This document shows positions 7,614-14,241 of a stretch of DNA of 64,000 bases, in pieces. Position 1 is the stretch's first letter, and each line of letters opens with the position of its first letter. Location of the stretch: the IMG/VR virus record IMGVR_UViG_3300028284_000006, positions 1 to 64,000 of that record; one strand, 5' to 3'. Source of the stretch: a virus. A program made the position numbers and the translations under genes. The notes beneath the pieces are model-generated. The model had not been told where the DNA came from. It was given only the letters and a program-made list of their open reading frames with translations, and did not search any database.

Positions 7614-7621
7614 CAAATATA
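7614..7621 (-). promoter_or_regulatory. leftward promoter -7 element TATATTTG for groEL-groES
   Basis: TATATTTG on the minus strand, 23 bp before the groEL ATG at 7590. No TTG is present at the -33 position. A GTCGAC box lies about 28 bp upstream of the -7 element, near where an activator could contact polymerase. Confidence 0.62.
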
Positions 7622-8439
7622 AGAATAATATATTAAAGAAATGACCTGTGTCGACTTTTGAAAAATAAGGGGCAAACCCTATCTATATATAATACATTAT
7701 AATATATATTATTTTTTTTTCTGTAAATACAGAACAAAAGTCGACACCTCGACACATTCCCAATGATAGCAAGGGCTGAGGGCGTGTCGATACCGTGTCG
7801 ACTTTTGATTTCCGTGTCGACTTTTAAGTATACTTGAAAGTAAGCTCTATAAATAACAGGTGAAACGTCAATTGTTTGTAGTTATATTCTTCATCCTTTG
7901 GAAAAAATGAAAAGCCGACACAAGGTCCGACATCGATTCTGTTTACTAGTTCTATAATCATACAGCAAAAGTAAACATATTTTTTTTATTCAGATATATA
8001 CAGCAAATGGGTTATATATACATATGACGCGATCGATCGGCCCAAGAAACCGTTTTTTTTTCGGCACAGGGGGTCTTTTTTTTTCATCATCACTCAGAAT
8101 TTTTGCCTTTTTTATAGGCTCGCGCGCGCGTGTACATCTATTACCACATCAATCTCATTTTACACATCTACACAATACACGTACAAAGGTACATACTCAC
8201 ACACAATCCCAGGCAACCACACATTAACATATGTAAACACAAAAACAGAGCTCAAATTAACTTGTGATAAGATAAAATTGTGTACATACATACAAGGGAA
8301 GGATAGCCCTTTATATATTTATTGAAGGATCAAATTTTTCATGCAAAAAAGTTTATCTCTTAAAACTCTGGTTTCCAGCGATTTGATTGAAATATGGATA
8401 CGAAATGTGTATTTTTTTAAAAAAAGTTTACATTTTATT
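7622..8439. other. non-coding divergent control region
   Basis: About 0.8 kb without a credible gene between leftward groEL and the rightward early genes. Contents in order: GTCGAC box near 7648-7659; AT-rich 7681-7730; GTCGAC array 7736-7825; a 10-bp palindrome AAGTATACTT at 7826-7835; degenerate GCCGACA and TCCGACA boxes near 7914-7931; two T9-type tracts near 8053-8084; an alternating (CG)5 run at 8121-8130; a G-poor C/A-rich stretch about 8131-8240; and a hairpin AAGGG/CCCTT at 8294-8311. Candidate origin and transcription control region; this is inference from content and position. Confidence 0.6.
7736..7825. repeat. GTCGAC-box inverted-repeat arm, left copy
   Basis: Ungapped 90-bp match, about 80 percent by eye, to the reverse complement of 15941-16030. 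The arm is itself near-palindromic: AAAGTCGACACCTCGACAC at one side faces GTGTCGATACCGTGTCGAC and a further GTGTCGACTT at the other, around a centre with AAGGGCT. The end with AAAGTCGACACC points toward groEL. Each box is conserved while the centre has drifted, which suggests protein-binding sites under selection. Confidence 0.85.
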
Positions 8440-8469
8440 TTGTCAAGTCGTTCAAATAGATTTACTTTG
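8440..8469 (+). promoter_or_regulatory. early rightward promoter TTG-N20-TACTTTG
   Basis: TTG at 8440-8442, 20-bp spacer, TACTTTG at 8463-8469, followed by C. One base shorter than TAnnTTTG but with the same spacing as the two other rightward promoters. It precedes the early gene run that begins at 8512. Confidence 0.6.
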
Positions 8470-8511
8470 CCTCGTCGGAGGGAATTAACCCACGCACTAA
8501 AACAATATAAT

Positions 8512-8625
8512 ATGAAAATTTCAGAAGAATCAAAGTTTTTTATAATGTTTGTTGTGATAACTGCTTTATTTTGGACACTAATAATTTGGGGATTGAATAC
8601 ATCTACTCCATACAATCCAATATAA
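8512..8625 (+). CDS. small membrane protein, 37 aa
   Basis: Begins MKISEESKFF, then one hydrophobic segment (IMFVVITALFWTLIIWGL, about residues 11-28) and a short polar tail. The first gene after the promoter at 8440-8469. The frame is open further upstream, but that part lies before the promoter. Probably an early inner-membrane peptide; role unknown. Confidence 0.6.
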   Translation: MKISEESKFFIMFVVITALFWTLIIWGLNTSTPYNPI

Positions 8626-8636
8626 AAAAAATAATC

Positions 8637-8843
8637 ATGAAACAATCAATCACAAAACGAGCGTACATCAAACTTATTGAAACGTATGTAATGAACTGTT
8701 ATGACATCAGCGATATGTTAAATCCTACTTACAAAAATATCGATGCACAGAAATGTCTTGATATAGCTAACCAAATCAACGAAGAGGTTAACGGAGTTGA
8801 ATATTGGGAGTATTCAGAAAAACTAACTCTTGAAAATTTATAG
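8637..8843 (+). CDS. hypothetical early protein, 68 aa
   Basis: ATG at 8637, 11 bp after the previous stop. Soluble, mostly helical and acidic toward the C-terminus (QINEEVNGVEYWEYSEKL). No family recognised. An upstream extension would overlap the small membrane gene and is less likely. It belongs to the dense series of very short early genes. Confidence 0.65.
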   Translation: MKQSITKRAYIKLIETYVMNCYDISDMLNPTYKNIDAQKCLDIANQINEEVNGVEYWEYSEKLTLENL

Positions 8844-8845
8844 TC

Positions 8846-8944
8846 ATGAAAAAATCAACCAAGGAAACAATCACAAACATTTTATTTTTAACCGCGTTAT
8901 TCACAGCATTTTATCATGTGCTGTGGTTCGCCTCAAAATTTTAA
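8846..8944 (+). CDS. small membrane protein, 32 aa
   Basis: MKKSTKETIT followed by one hydrophobic segment (NILFLTALFTAFYHVLWF) and a three-residue tail. Starts 2 bp after the previous stop. Too short to assign; layout suggests an inner-membrane peptide. Confidence 0.5.
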   Translation: MKKSTKETITNILFLTALFTAFYHVLWFASKF

Positions 8945-8947
8945 ACC

Positions 8948-9064
8948 ATGAAAAAAATCATCATTATCATTATCATTTCAATAGGAATACAATCATGCGG
9001 TAGCACAGGATACTGCACAACAAAATCAACTAACCGTGGCGGAGGCTACTACGTAAATAGATAA
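8948..9064 (+). CDS. putative small lipoprotein, 38 aa
   Basis: Starts MKK followed by eight-plus Ile/Ser residues and then IQSCGST, a plausible lipobox with the lipidated Cys near residue 17. The mature peptide would be only about 22 residues (CGSTGYCTTKSTNRGGGYYV...), Gly- and Tyr-rich with a second Cys. Starts 3 bp after the previous stop. A tiny early lipoprotein could alter the envelope, for example in superinfection exclusion; that is speculation. Confidence 0.65.
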   Translation: MKKIIIIIIISIGIQSCGSTGYCTTKSTNRGGGYYVNR

Positions 9065-9068
9065 AATT

Positions 9069-9209
9069 ATGTTTAAAAAAGAAACAATTGAGGACAATAG
9101 CTTGTTAGTATTAGCGCTTGAAACATTGCTAGAGCAATTAAAAGATGGAGATGGCGAGCAAGTAAAGATTGATAGAGTAGAGTCTTTAATCTCAAAAATA
9201 AATAGTTAA
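9069..9209 (+). CDS. hypothetical early protein, 46 aa
   Basis: ATG at 9069 in the AAAATTATG start context. Helical and acidic (LLVLALETLLEQLKDGDGEQ). No family recognised. Followed by the hairpin at 9218-9231. Confidence 0.6.
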   Translation: MFKKETIEDNSLLVLALETLLEQLKDGDGEQVKIDRVESLISKINS

Positions 9210-9217
9210 CTGACGAA

Positions 9218-9242
9218 ACGCCTAACGGCGTCTTAACTTAAA
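9218..9242 (+). promoter_or_regulatory. hairpin plus TAACTTAAA element before 9254 gene
   Basis: Stem ACGCC/GGCGT with loop TAAC (9218-9231), then TAACTTAAA at 9234-9242, 11 bp before the next ATG. A similar hairpin followed by TAACTTAAA precedes the gene at 17476. Possibly an mRNA processing or translation element; no U-tract, so not a classic terminator. Confidence 0.45.
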
Positions 9243-9253
9243 AATGTAAAATT

Positions 9254-9490
9254 ATGGCTTATAACGGATGGAGTAACTACGCAACATGGAAGGTAGCATT
9301 AGAAGTATTTGATGGAACAGAGTTTGAAGAAACGGTTGAACCATCATTCTTAGAAGAGTTAGCAGAGGAAATAATCTTCGGAGATACAGACAGAAACACA
9401 TTTGTTTCAAACTACGCACAATCCTTCTTAGAAGGTGTTGACTACTTAGAAATTGCAGAGGTTATAAACAGAGAAATATTATCAAACTAA
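9254..9490 (+). CDS. DUF7249-like phage protein, 78 aa
   Basis: Starts MAYNGWSNYATWKVALEVFD; the motif GWxNYxTWxVxL is the hallmark, from memory, of a widespread small phage and plasmid family (DUF7249). The rest is acidic and helical (EPSFLEELAEEIIF...). Function of the family is unknown; these proteins are usually early-expressed accessory proteins. Start chosen for the AAAATTATGG context and the motif at the very N-terminus. Confidence 0.85.
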   Translation: MAYNGWSNYATWKVALEVFDGTEFEETVEPSFLEELAEEIIFGDTDRNTFVSNYAQSFLEGVDYLEIAEVINREILSN

Positions 9491-9494
9491 AATT

Positions 9495-9692
9495 ATGAAA
9501 GCATTTATACAAAAAGAAATTTCGTTGATAAATTCAAACGAGAATCACTACGGTAGTGACGAGTCAATAGACAACCAAAACACAGTGTTTGACTATTTCA
9601 TAGACAACAATATTGTTGACCAAGATTGGTTCGATGACAGGCTAAGATTTAGCGATGTAGAAAGATTAACAGCATTAATGAACTTAATATGA
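9495..9692 (+). CDS. hypothetical early protein, 65 aa
   Basis: ATG at 9495 in AAAATTATG context, 4 bp after the previous stop. Acidic; contains QDWFDDRLRFSDVERLTALM. No family recognised. The stop codon overlaps the next start region. Confidence 0.65.
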   Translation: MKAFIQKEISLINSNENHYGSDESIDNQNTVFDYFIDNNIVDQDWFDDRLRFSDVERLTALMNLI

Positions 9693-9829
9693 TGGAGAAA
9701 ACAATATCATACAAGAATCAGTACGGAAACTACAAGGTAGTGACACGTACATTTAAGGACGAAAAACATTTCGACAATTGGTACTACTTTATGAGTGGTA
9801 GAGGGTACAAAATTATATCAGTAAACTAA
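9692..9829 (+). CDS. hypothetical early protein, 45 aa
   Basis: Two ATGs in frame, at 9689 and 9692; both overlap the previous stop. The product MEKTISYKNQYGNYKVVTRT...DNWYYFMSGRGYKIISVN is basic and aromatic. The FxDxxHFxNW...GYKI pattern resembles short phage proteins of unknown function. Confidence 0.6.
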   Translation: MEKTISYKNQYGNYKVVTRTFKDEKHFDNWYYFMSGRGYKIISVN

Positions 9830-9842
9830 AAAAACAAAAATT

Positions 9843-10064
9843 ATGGCAAGATTTATATTAGATGTTATGACGGATGATTGGATTAGGGTTCTCGATGTTA
9901 TTGAGAGAGACAAATTTCTTTCAAGCGAGGTCACATCAATAAGATGTATTGACGAAACAAACGACAGTCAGTTTTATTCATGGGATAAAGACACGACACC
10001 AATGATGAACGCATTAAGTGAAAAGCAATTAGAAAACGACAGAGAAATTCTGTCAAAATATTAG
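9843..10064 (+). CDS. hypothetical early protein, 73 aa
   Basis: ATG at 9843 in AAAAATTATGG context. Starts MARFILDVMTDDW and is acidic throughout. No family recognised. Part of the closely packed early gene run. Confidence 0.65.
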   Translation: MARFILDVMTDDWIRVLDVIERDKFLSSEVTSIRCIDETNDSQFYSWDKDTTPMMNALSEKQLENDREILSKY

Positions 10065-10070
10065 AACATT

Positions 10071-10301
10071 ATGGACAAAAAAATATTAGTAAACGACAAT
10101 AATTTTACAGAGTGCGTAAATGAAATTGCTACACAAATTACAGAAACGTATTTCGGATTAGAAACTTGGGAAATTGAAGATGGACATAGGTCATTTACAT
10201 TTACAGATGAAGCACAGTCTTTTTACAATGACAGTTTTAGTGAAATTGAATCATTAATTAACAACACGTTAAACGTGTGGAACAAAAAATCAGAATTATG
10301 A
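10071..10301 (+). CDS. hypothetical early protein, 76 aa
   Basis: Acidic (many Glu, Asp, Thr); ends NTLNVWNKKSEL. Its TGA overlaps the ATG of the next gene (ATGA at 10298-10301). No family recognised. Confidence 0.65.
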   Translation: MDKKILVNDNNFTECVNEIATQITETYFGLETWEIEDGHRSFTFTDEAQSFYNDSFSEIESLINNTLNVWNKKSEL

Positions 10302-10435
10302 AAGTAAAAAATGAAAGCCTAACAAATAATTTAAAATTTTGGAGGGAAAGCCTAAAGAAAGCAATGATTAAAGGCGATTTAAATTATGCAATGCATTGCG
10401 ACACCATTATTAATAAATTAAAACAAGAATTATGA
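10298..10435 (+). CDS. hypothetical early protein, 45 aa, with shared LKFWRESLKKAM segment
   Basis: MKVKNESLTNN then LKFWRESLKKAM and a helical tail ending INKLKQEL. The 37 bp coding for the shared segment (10331-10367) recur exactly inside the next gene (10765-10801), in the same frame. ATGA overlaps link it to both neighbours. Function unknown. Confidence 0.6.
   Translation: MKVKNESLTNNLKFWRESLKKAMIKGDLNYAMHCDTIINKLKQEL
10331..10367 (+). repeat. 37-bp exact direct repeat, copy 1
   Basis: Identical to 10765-10801; both copies encode LKFWRESLKKAM in frame in two neighbouring early genes, 434 bp apart. The identity at synonymous sites implies recent duplication or gene conversion. Confidence 0.85.
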
Positions 10436-10980
10436 GACAAGAAGTAAAAGACTACATTGAGGAAGGTAACGCAGTTGAGGTTGCTAGAGGTATATATGCT
10501 ACGCAAGATAGTATGTACAGAAATAGATTGACTGAAAAGGATTTGGAGCAGTACATGATAGACGAGTATGGGCTTAGTGAGATTCAAAATAATAAAATAT
10601 CTGACGATAAGTTAATGAAGTTAATCCCAAAAATGCCTAAAGGCTATGTTGGTAAAAATACAGGAATTAAAAAGTATACAATCTCAACACCTGATGGTAA
10701 AGATATAATTCTAACACAGAGTAAAGATAAGAAAAATTGGTCTTATGAACCATCTAATGTTGCATTAAAATTTTGGAGGGAAAGCCTAAAGAAAGCAATG
10801 AGTAAAAATTATTCATGGAATGAAGAAACCATAAGCTACTTTCAATTCACAAGTTCTTACATATCGGATGAAGACCTTTATGAAAAAATAAAAGAGTTCG
10901 TAGAAAATGACTGTGCAATAGAAGAGGGCGAGACTGAAGAAGATTTAGTAAATGACCTTTACAAAAAAATAAAATTATGA
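10432..10980 (+). CDS. hypothetical early protein, 182 aa, with shared LKFWRESLKKAM segment
   Basis: Starts MRQEVKDYIEEGNAVEVARG at an ATGA overlap. Helical N-terminal part, a central strand region (KKYTISTPDGKDIILTQSKD), the shared LKFWRESLKKAM at about residues 112-123, and an acidic C-terminus. It may be a mosaic in which the middle helix was copied from, or to, the gene at 10298. Not recognised. Confidence 0.7.
   Translation: MRQEVKDYIEEGNAVEVARGIYATQDSMYRNRLTEKDLEQYMIDEYGLSEIQNNKISDDKLMKLIPKMPKGYVGKNTGIKKYTISTPDGKDIILTQSKDKKNWSYEPSNVALKFWRESLKKAMSKNYSWNEETISYFQFTSSYISDEDLYEKIKEFVENDCAIEEGETEEDLVNDLYKKIKL
10765..10801 (+). repeat. 37-bp exact direct repeat, copy 2
   Basis: Second copy of the 10331-10367 segment, inside the 182-residue gene. 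Confidence 0.85.
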
Positions 10981-11375
10981 GAAAAGAGTACAATAATAGA
11001 TATGGTGATGTATATACCTTCACCGAATTAGAAAATGGTAATATTCAATGGAGTGGTAATTTTGAATACACTCGATTTGGTTGGCCAAACGATTACACCA
11101 AAGCTTGGGAGAAGTTTCAAGAAGAATATGGTGGGTTAGATTACGAAGAATTTTTAGGTAGTATTCATACCTATGATGAAGAAACAAACCAATATGTATT
11201 TGCAGACCTTCTACCATTGGTTACTTCAAAAACTAATGTAATCAATATGGTAGACCCAAGTGGTGGCCCATATATTACGGAAGGAACTGATATGAAAAAT
11301 TTTGGATTAAAAGGAATAGTGAAAGAGTTTAAATCGAATAAAGATGGATATGAGATATTGGTTCAAAAAAAGTGA
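10977..11375 (+). CDS. hypothetical early protein, 132 aa
   Basis: ATGA overlap with the previous gene. Aromatic-rich N-terminal half (NIQWSGNFEYTRFGWPND, then KAWEKFQEEYGG) that is probably a small alpha/beta fold. No motif tied to a function. Confidence 0.7.
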   Translation: MRKEYNNRYGDVYTFTELENGNIQWSGNFEYTRFGWPNDYTKAWEKFQEEYGGLDYEEFLGSIHTYDEETNQYVFADLLPLVTSKTNVINMVDPSGGPYITEGTDMKNFGLKGIVKEFKSNKDGYEILVQKK

Positions 11376-11419
11376 GGTAGAACTTAGAAGTAATTGTAAA
11401 ATCTGAAACTGAATAAATT

Positions 11420-11701
11420 ATGAAAGTACAAATTAGTCAAAGATATGTTTACCACAAAGTAGGTACAATAGAAATAGAAATAAATAAGGATGATTATGAA
11501 AAGTATGATAGCTTAGATGAATATTTAACAGAAAATGAGTATTTATGGGAGGAAAAAATAGACGAAGCAACATCAAATTCAGACCTTGAATTCGGTTTTG
11601 GTTTAGGATATTACGCTAATGAATACTACTTTAATGAGGAAGAAAGGGAAACTGAAACGCGTTACGATTGCAAAGAGTTACAAACAGGTGGGCATCTTTA
11701 A
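11420..11701 (+). CDS. hypothetical early protein, 93 aa
   Basis: ATG at 11420 in AAATTATG context. Strands at the N-terminus (MKVQISQRYVYHKVGTIEIE) then a strongly acidic, Tyr-rich remainder. Very acidic small early proteins can mimic DNA, but nothing specific supports that here. Confidence 0.65.
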   Translation: MKVQISQRYVYHKVGTIEIEINKDDYEKYDSLDEYLTENEYLWEEKIDEATSNSDLEFGFGLGYYANEYYFNEEERETETRYDCKELQTGGHL

Positions 11702-11713
11702 AAAATAAAAAAT

Positions 11714-11998
11714 ATGAAATCAGAACATAGTAATTTTTGGGGTATAGATGAAGCATCTATTGATAATTTATTAAAAGATGGAGAATTAGATTTAGGCAAG
11801 TGGTATTTTTATTACAACGATACCATGAAAGAATGGGAGGCTACAATGAGCGGTACATATACTCATGTATTTAAAAATATAGATGACTTATTGCAAAGAA
11901 AGAATGAAGTTGATTTTTACGAACACAATCAAGAACTTAGCGACAATAGAGGAGAAGAAGTGATAACGAATTCTAAAGGTCAAAAAAGAATATATTAA
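11714..11998 (+). CDS. hypothetical early protein, 94 aa
   Basis: Starts MKSEHSNFWGIDEASIDNLL, contains WYFYYNDTMKEWEATMSG and ends GQKRIY. Small soluble protein, not recognised. 13 bp after the previous stop, 14 bp before the methyltransferase start. Confidence 0.65.
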   Translation: MKSEHSNFWGIDEASIDNLLKDGELDLGKWYFYYNDTMKEWEATMSGTYTHVFKNIDDLLQRKNEVDFYEHNQELSDNRGEEVITNSKGQKRIY

Positions 11999-12012
11999 CT
12001 AAAAAAAAAGAT

Positions 12013-12687
12013 ATGAGAATATTAGTAGCGTGTGAGGAAAGTCAATCCATCACAAAAGAATTAAGAGAGTTGGGTCACGAAGCATTTAGTTGTGACCTAT
12101 TACCTTGTAGCGGTGGACACCCCGAGTGGCACTACCAACAAGATGTTTTTGAAGTAATAGACAAAGGTTGGGACATGATGATAGCACACCCTCCATGCAC
12201 ATACTTAGCTGTAAGCGGTGCGAGGTGGATGTACCATCCCGATGACAAGGATTTACCTACAGACGAAAGGAGGCCACATCCAAAGCATTTAGATAGAAAA
12301 AAATTACAGGATGATGCTTTGGATTTTGTTCAAAGACTCATGGATGCACCTATAGATAGGATAGCGATAGAGAATCCTGTATCTGTGATTAGCAGTAGGA
12401 TCAAAAAACCAAACCAAATTGTTCATCCGTATATGTTCGGAGATAAGGCAAGTAAGGGTACTTGTTTATGGCTAAAGAACTTGCCAAAATTAGTGCCTAC
12501 TGATTTAGTAGACAAGGGAGAGTTCTTTGAATTCACGAGCAAGAAAGGTGTGAAGAAGAGACAACCAATGTGGTATTACAAGGCTTTAAGTAAAGCAAAA
12601 ACACCATCAGAAAGAAGAACATTAAGAAGTAAAACGTTCCAAGGTATGGCAAAAGCAATGGCTAATCAATGGACAAAAAATCAATAG
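12013..12687 (+). CDS. DNA cytosine-5 methyltransferase-like protein 1
   Basis: 224 residues. Rossmann SAM-binding start MRILVACEESQSITKELREL, catalytic motif IV AHPPCTYLA (Pro-Cys at about 60-62) and motif VI IAIENP (about 117-122). These are the key motifs of C5 cytosine methyltransferases, here in a compact form without an obvious target-recognition domain. Probably methylates phage DNA to resist host restriction. A second enzyme of the same class lies at 14242-14901. No restriction endonuclease partner is visible. Confidence 0.85.
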   Translation: MRILVACEESQSITKELRELGHEAFSCDLLPCSGGHPEWHYQQDVFEVIDKGWDMMIAHPPCTYLAVSGARWMYHPDDKDLPTDERRPHPKHLDRKKLQDDALDFVQRLMDAPIDRIAIENPVSVISSRIKKPNQIVHPYMFGDKASKGTCLWLKNLPKLVPTDLVDKGEFFEFTSKKGVKKRQPMWYYKALSKAKTPSERRTLRSKTFQGMAKAMANQWTKNQ

Positions 12688-12692
12688 AAATT

Positions 12693-12962
12693 ATGGGAGC
12701 AACAAGTATTCATTACACGGCAAGTAAAAAACATTACAAGTCATCAAAAGAGGCTTATCAAGGCCTAAGACAAGAAGAACTATACGAGCATGGACATGAC
12801 CCATACAGCGGTACGATCGCAACGTGTACATTAGAGGGTAAAATATCAGAACCTAAGAATGAAGACGAGTATGAGGAAGCATTGGACAGAATACACAAAA
12901 GGGAGTGTAAGTATTACGAGACAGACAAGGAGTATGTGTTCATTGGATGGGCAAGTTGTTAG
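12693..12962 (+). CDS. hypothetical protein, 89 aa
   Basis: Start at ATG 12693 chosen for the AAATTATGG context just after the methyltransferase stop; an in-frame ATG at 12669 would overlap that gene by 19 bp. Contains HYTASKKHYKSSKEAY and ends EYVFIGWASC. Such short proteins with a central THY/acidic pattern occur near methyltransferases in phages, but I do not recognise a family. Confidence 0.65.
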   Translation: MGATSIHYTASKKHYKSSKEAYQGLRQEELYEHGHDPYSGTIATCTLEGKISEPKNEDEYEEALDRIHKRECKYYETDKEYVFIGWASC

Positions 12963-12968
12963 ATAAAT

Positions 12969-13205
12969 ATGGAAATAAAACACGTAGCATTGACTTGGAC
13001 AACCGATGATGTCCGCAATGCATTAAAGCACAGAACAAGTAAGGAGATTTTAGAGTTTGAAAAAGAAACAGGATCTTCAGATAATGACTTAGCCAATTGG
13101 TTAGATTGTATGTTTGATGATAATCAAAATGAAATTTGTAGTTTTATTAATGAACTTATTGATGATGCAATTACAATCACTACTTACAAATGCAGACAAG
13201 TATAA
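12969..13205 (+). CDS. hypothetical protein, 78 aa
   Basis: Starts MEIKHVALTWTTDDVRNALK and is acidic and helical afterwards. 6 bp after the previous stop. Not recognised. Confidence 0.65.
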   Translation: MEIKHVALTWTTDDVRNALKHRTSKEILEFEKETGSSDNDLANWLDCMFDDNQNEICSFINELIDDAITITTYKCRQV

Positions 13206-13221
13206 GAAAAACAAAAGAAAA

Positions 13222-13809
13222 ATGACAAAAAAAACAAAAACAACTAACAAACCAGCTTCAAATGAAGCCCAATCTCTAGGGGAAGCTCCAGCACCGGACA
13301 ACAGTTCAAAAATTAACCACCAACAAATGCTAAGTGATGCCTATTGGCAAATCATTGAAAGTCTCGAATGGGGGAAGGATGGAGATTACAAACGAACTCA
13401 AAATGAGTTTAGACGAATGAAAATATCTGGATTAGAAAAATCCATTATTGCAGACTTCGTTAGAGAAAAAGTAAGAGAATTAAATGTAGATTTTAAACAA
13501 CATTGGTTAGCAAATGACTTCGGATGGGTATCCGATGACAGTTGGTGGGATTTACGAGCAGAGGTTGTTGGTCGAGGAAAAGAATTTTACGAGAACATCT
13601 CAGTTTATAAATTAGGTGAAATGGCAGCAAACCTAGACTACAGAGAAAACTTTCAGTATACATTCTCAGATTTTCAACCACTAAATCATTCTAATGGTTC
13701 GCGTGGTAAACTTACCGATGGTGTCTATTCCAAGCTGTACAATGGTAAAGTATCTAAGGTTGTAGCAGTAAACTACAATAACAAAACCTTTAACACCAAA
13801 AAGAGTTAG
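13222..13809 (+). CDS. hypothetical protein, 195 aa
   Basis: The ATG at 13222 is preferred: upstream codons in frame overlap the previous gene. A Lys/Thr/Pro-rich disordered N-terminus (about 30 residues) precedes a helical, Trp-rich domain (DAYWQIIESLEWGKDGDY, HWLANDFGWVSDDSWWDL). No family recognised; longest unassigned protein of the early region. Confidence 0.7.
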   Translation: MTKKTKTTNKPASNEAQSLGEAPAPDNSSKINHQQMLSDAYWQIIESLEWGKDGDYKRTQNEFRRMKISGLEKSIIADFVREKVRELNVDFKQHWLANDFGWVSDDSWWDLRAEVVGRGKEFYENISVYKLGEMAANLDYRENFQYTFSDFQPLNHSNGSRGKLTDGVYSKLYNGKVSKVVAVNYNNKTFNTKKS

Positions 13810-13837
13810 TAAATTGCACTAAATTAAAATATAAATT

Positions 13838-13927
13838 ATGAAAACAATATTATCAATAGTGCTGTGGATAGCTGTAGCGAGAGTATTCATGTGGTTAGGA
13901 ACTAAAATATTTAAAGACAATGACTAA
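13838..13927 (+). CDS. small membrane protein, 29 aa
   Basis: MKTILSIVLWIAVARVFMWL is a single hydrophobic segment, followed by GTKIFKDND. ATAAATTATG start context; overlaps the next gene start by 8 bp. Existence plausible, role unknown. Confidence 0.5.
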   Translation: MKTILSIVLWIAVARVFMWLGTKIFKDND

Positions 13928-14138
13928 GACAGAGCAAGCAAAGGTGTTACTACACCAAAACGGATATTACATCGACAACCTGTGGAGTGTTGATGACATA
14001 CAACAGAACTTTTACTGCACAGAACACGAGGCGTTCGAGGTATTGGAGGATGTTTTCAACAGCGACTACATCAACGAAGCGATTGCTGGAGAGTTAGTGA
14101 GAGTGGCAGAGGAACGTGATTTAAGACTTAGGGACTGA
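13920..14138 (+). CDS. conserved hypothetical phage protein, 72 aa
   Basis: Starts MTKTEQAKVLLHQNGYYIDN, followed by LWSVDDIQQNFYCTEHEAFE, a pattern I associate with small flavobacterial phage proteins of unknown function. Helical with an HTH-like spacing (VDDIQQNFYCTEHEAFEVL), so DNA binding is possible but unproven. Confidence 0.7.
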   Translation: MTKTEQAKVLLHQNGYYIDNLWSVDDIQQNFYCTEHEAFEVLEDVFNSDYINEAIAGELVRVAEERDLRLRD

Positions 14139-14157
14139 TGACAGACAAGGAGAAGGA

Positions 14158-14235
14158 ATGAACCGAAAGATGAACCGTAAAAATAGTTGTTTGTAAGGGT
14201 TTTCTATAAAAATGAACCGTAAAATGAACCGTAAA
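14158..14235 (+). repeat. four copies of ATGAACCGTAAA-type 12-mer
   Basis: Copies at 14158-14169 (with one change), 14170-14181, 14212-14223 and 14224-14235, in two tandem pairs separated by 30 bp. The second pair reads MNRKMNRK in frame with the downstream methyltransferase, so it could extend its N-terminus or act as a leader or operator. Confidence 0.75.
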
Positions 14236-14241
14236 AAGAAT

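Noticed and set aside
7591-7614. GTG start for GroEL adding eight residues
   Set aside because: The GTG lies within the TATATTTG promoter element, so the message would not include it; the ATG at 7590 fits the usual GroEL start.
8024-8227. Rightward frame of 67 codons in the control region
   Set aside because: Product is low-complexity, built from T-tracts, the CG run and CA-rich sequence. It has no start context like its neighbours and no credible fold.
8319-8645. Leftward frame of 108 codons opposite the first early genes
   Set aside because: Antisense to the early promoter and to two small early genes, with poor composition. Probably chance.
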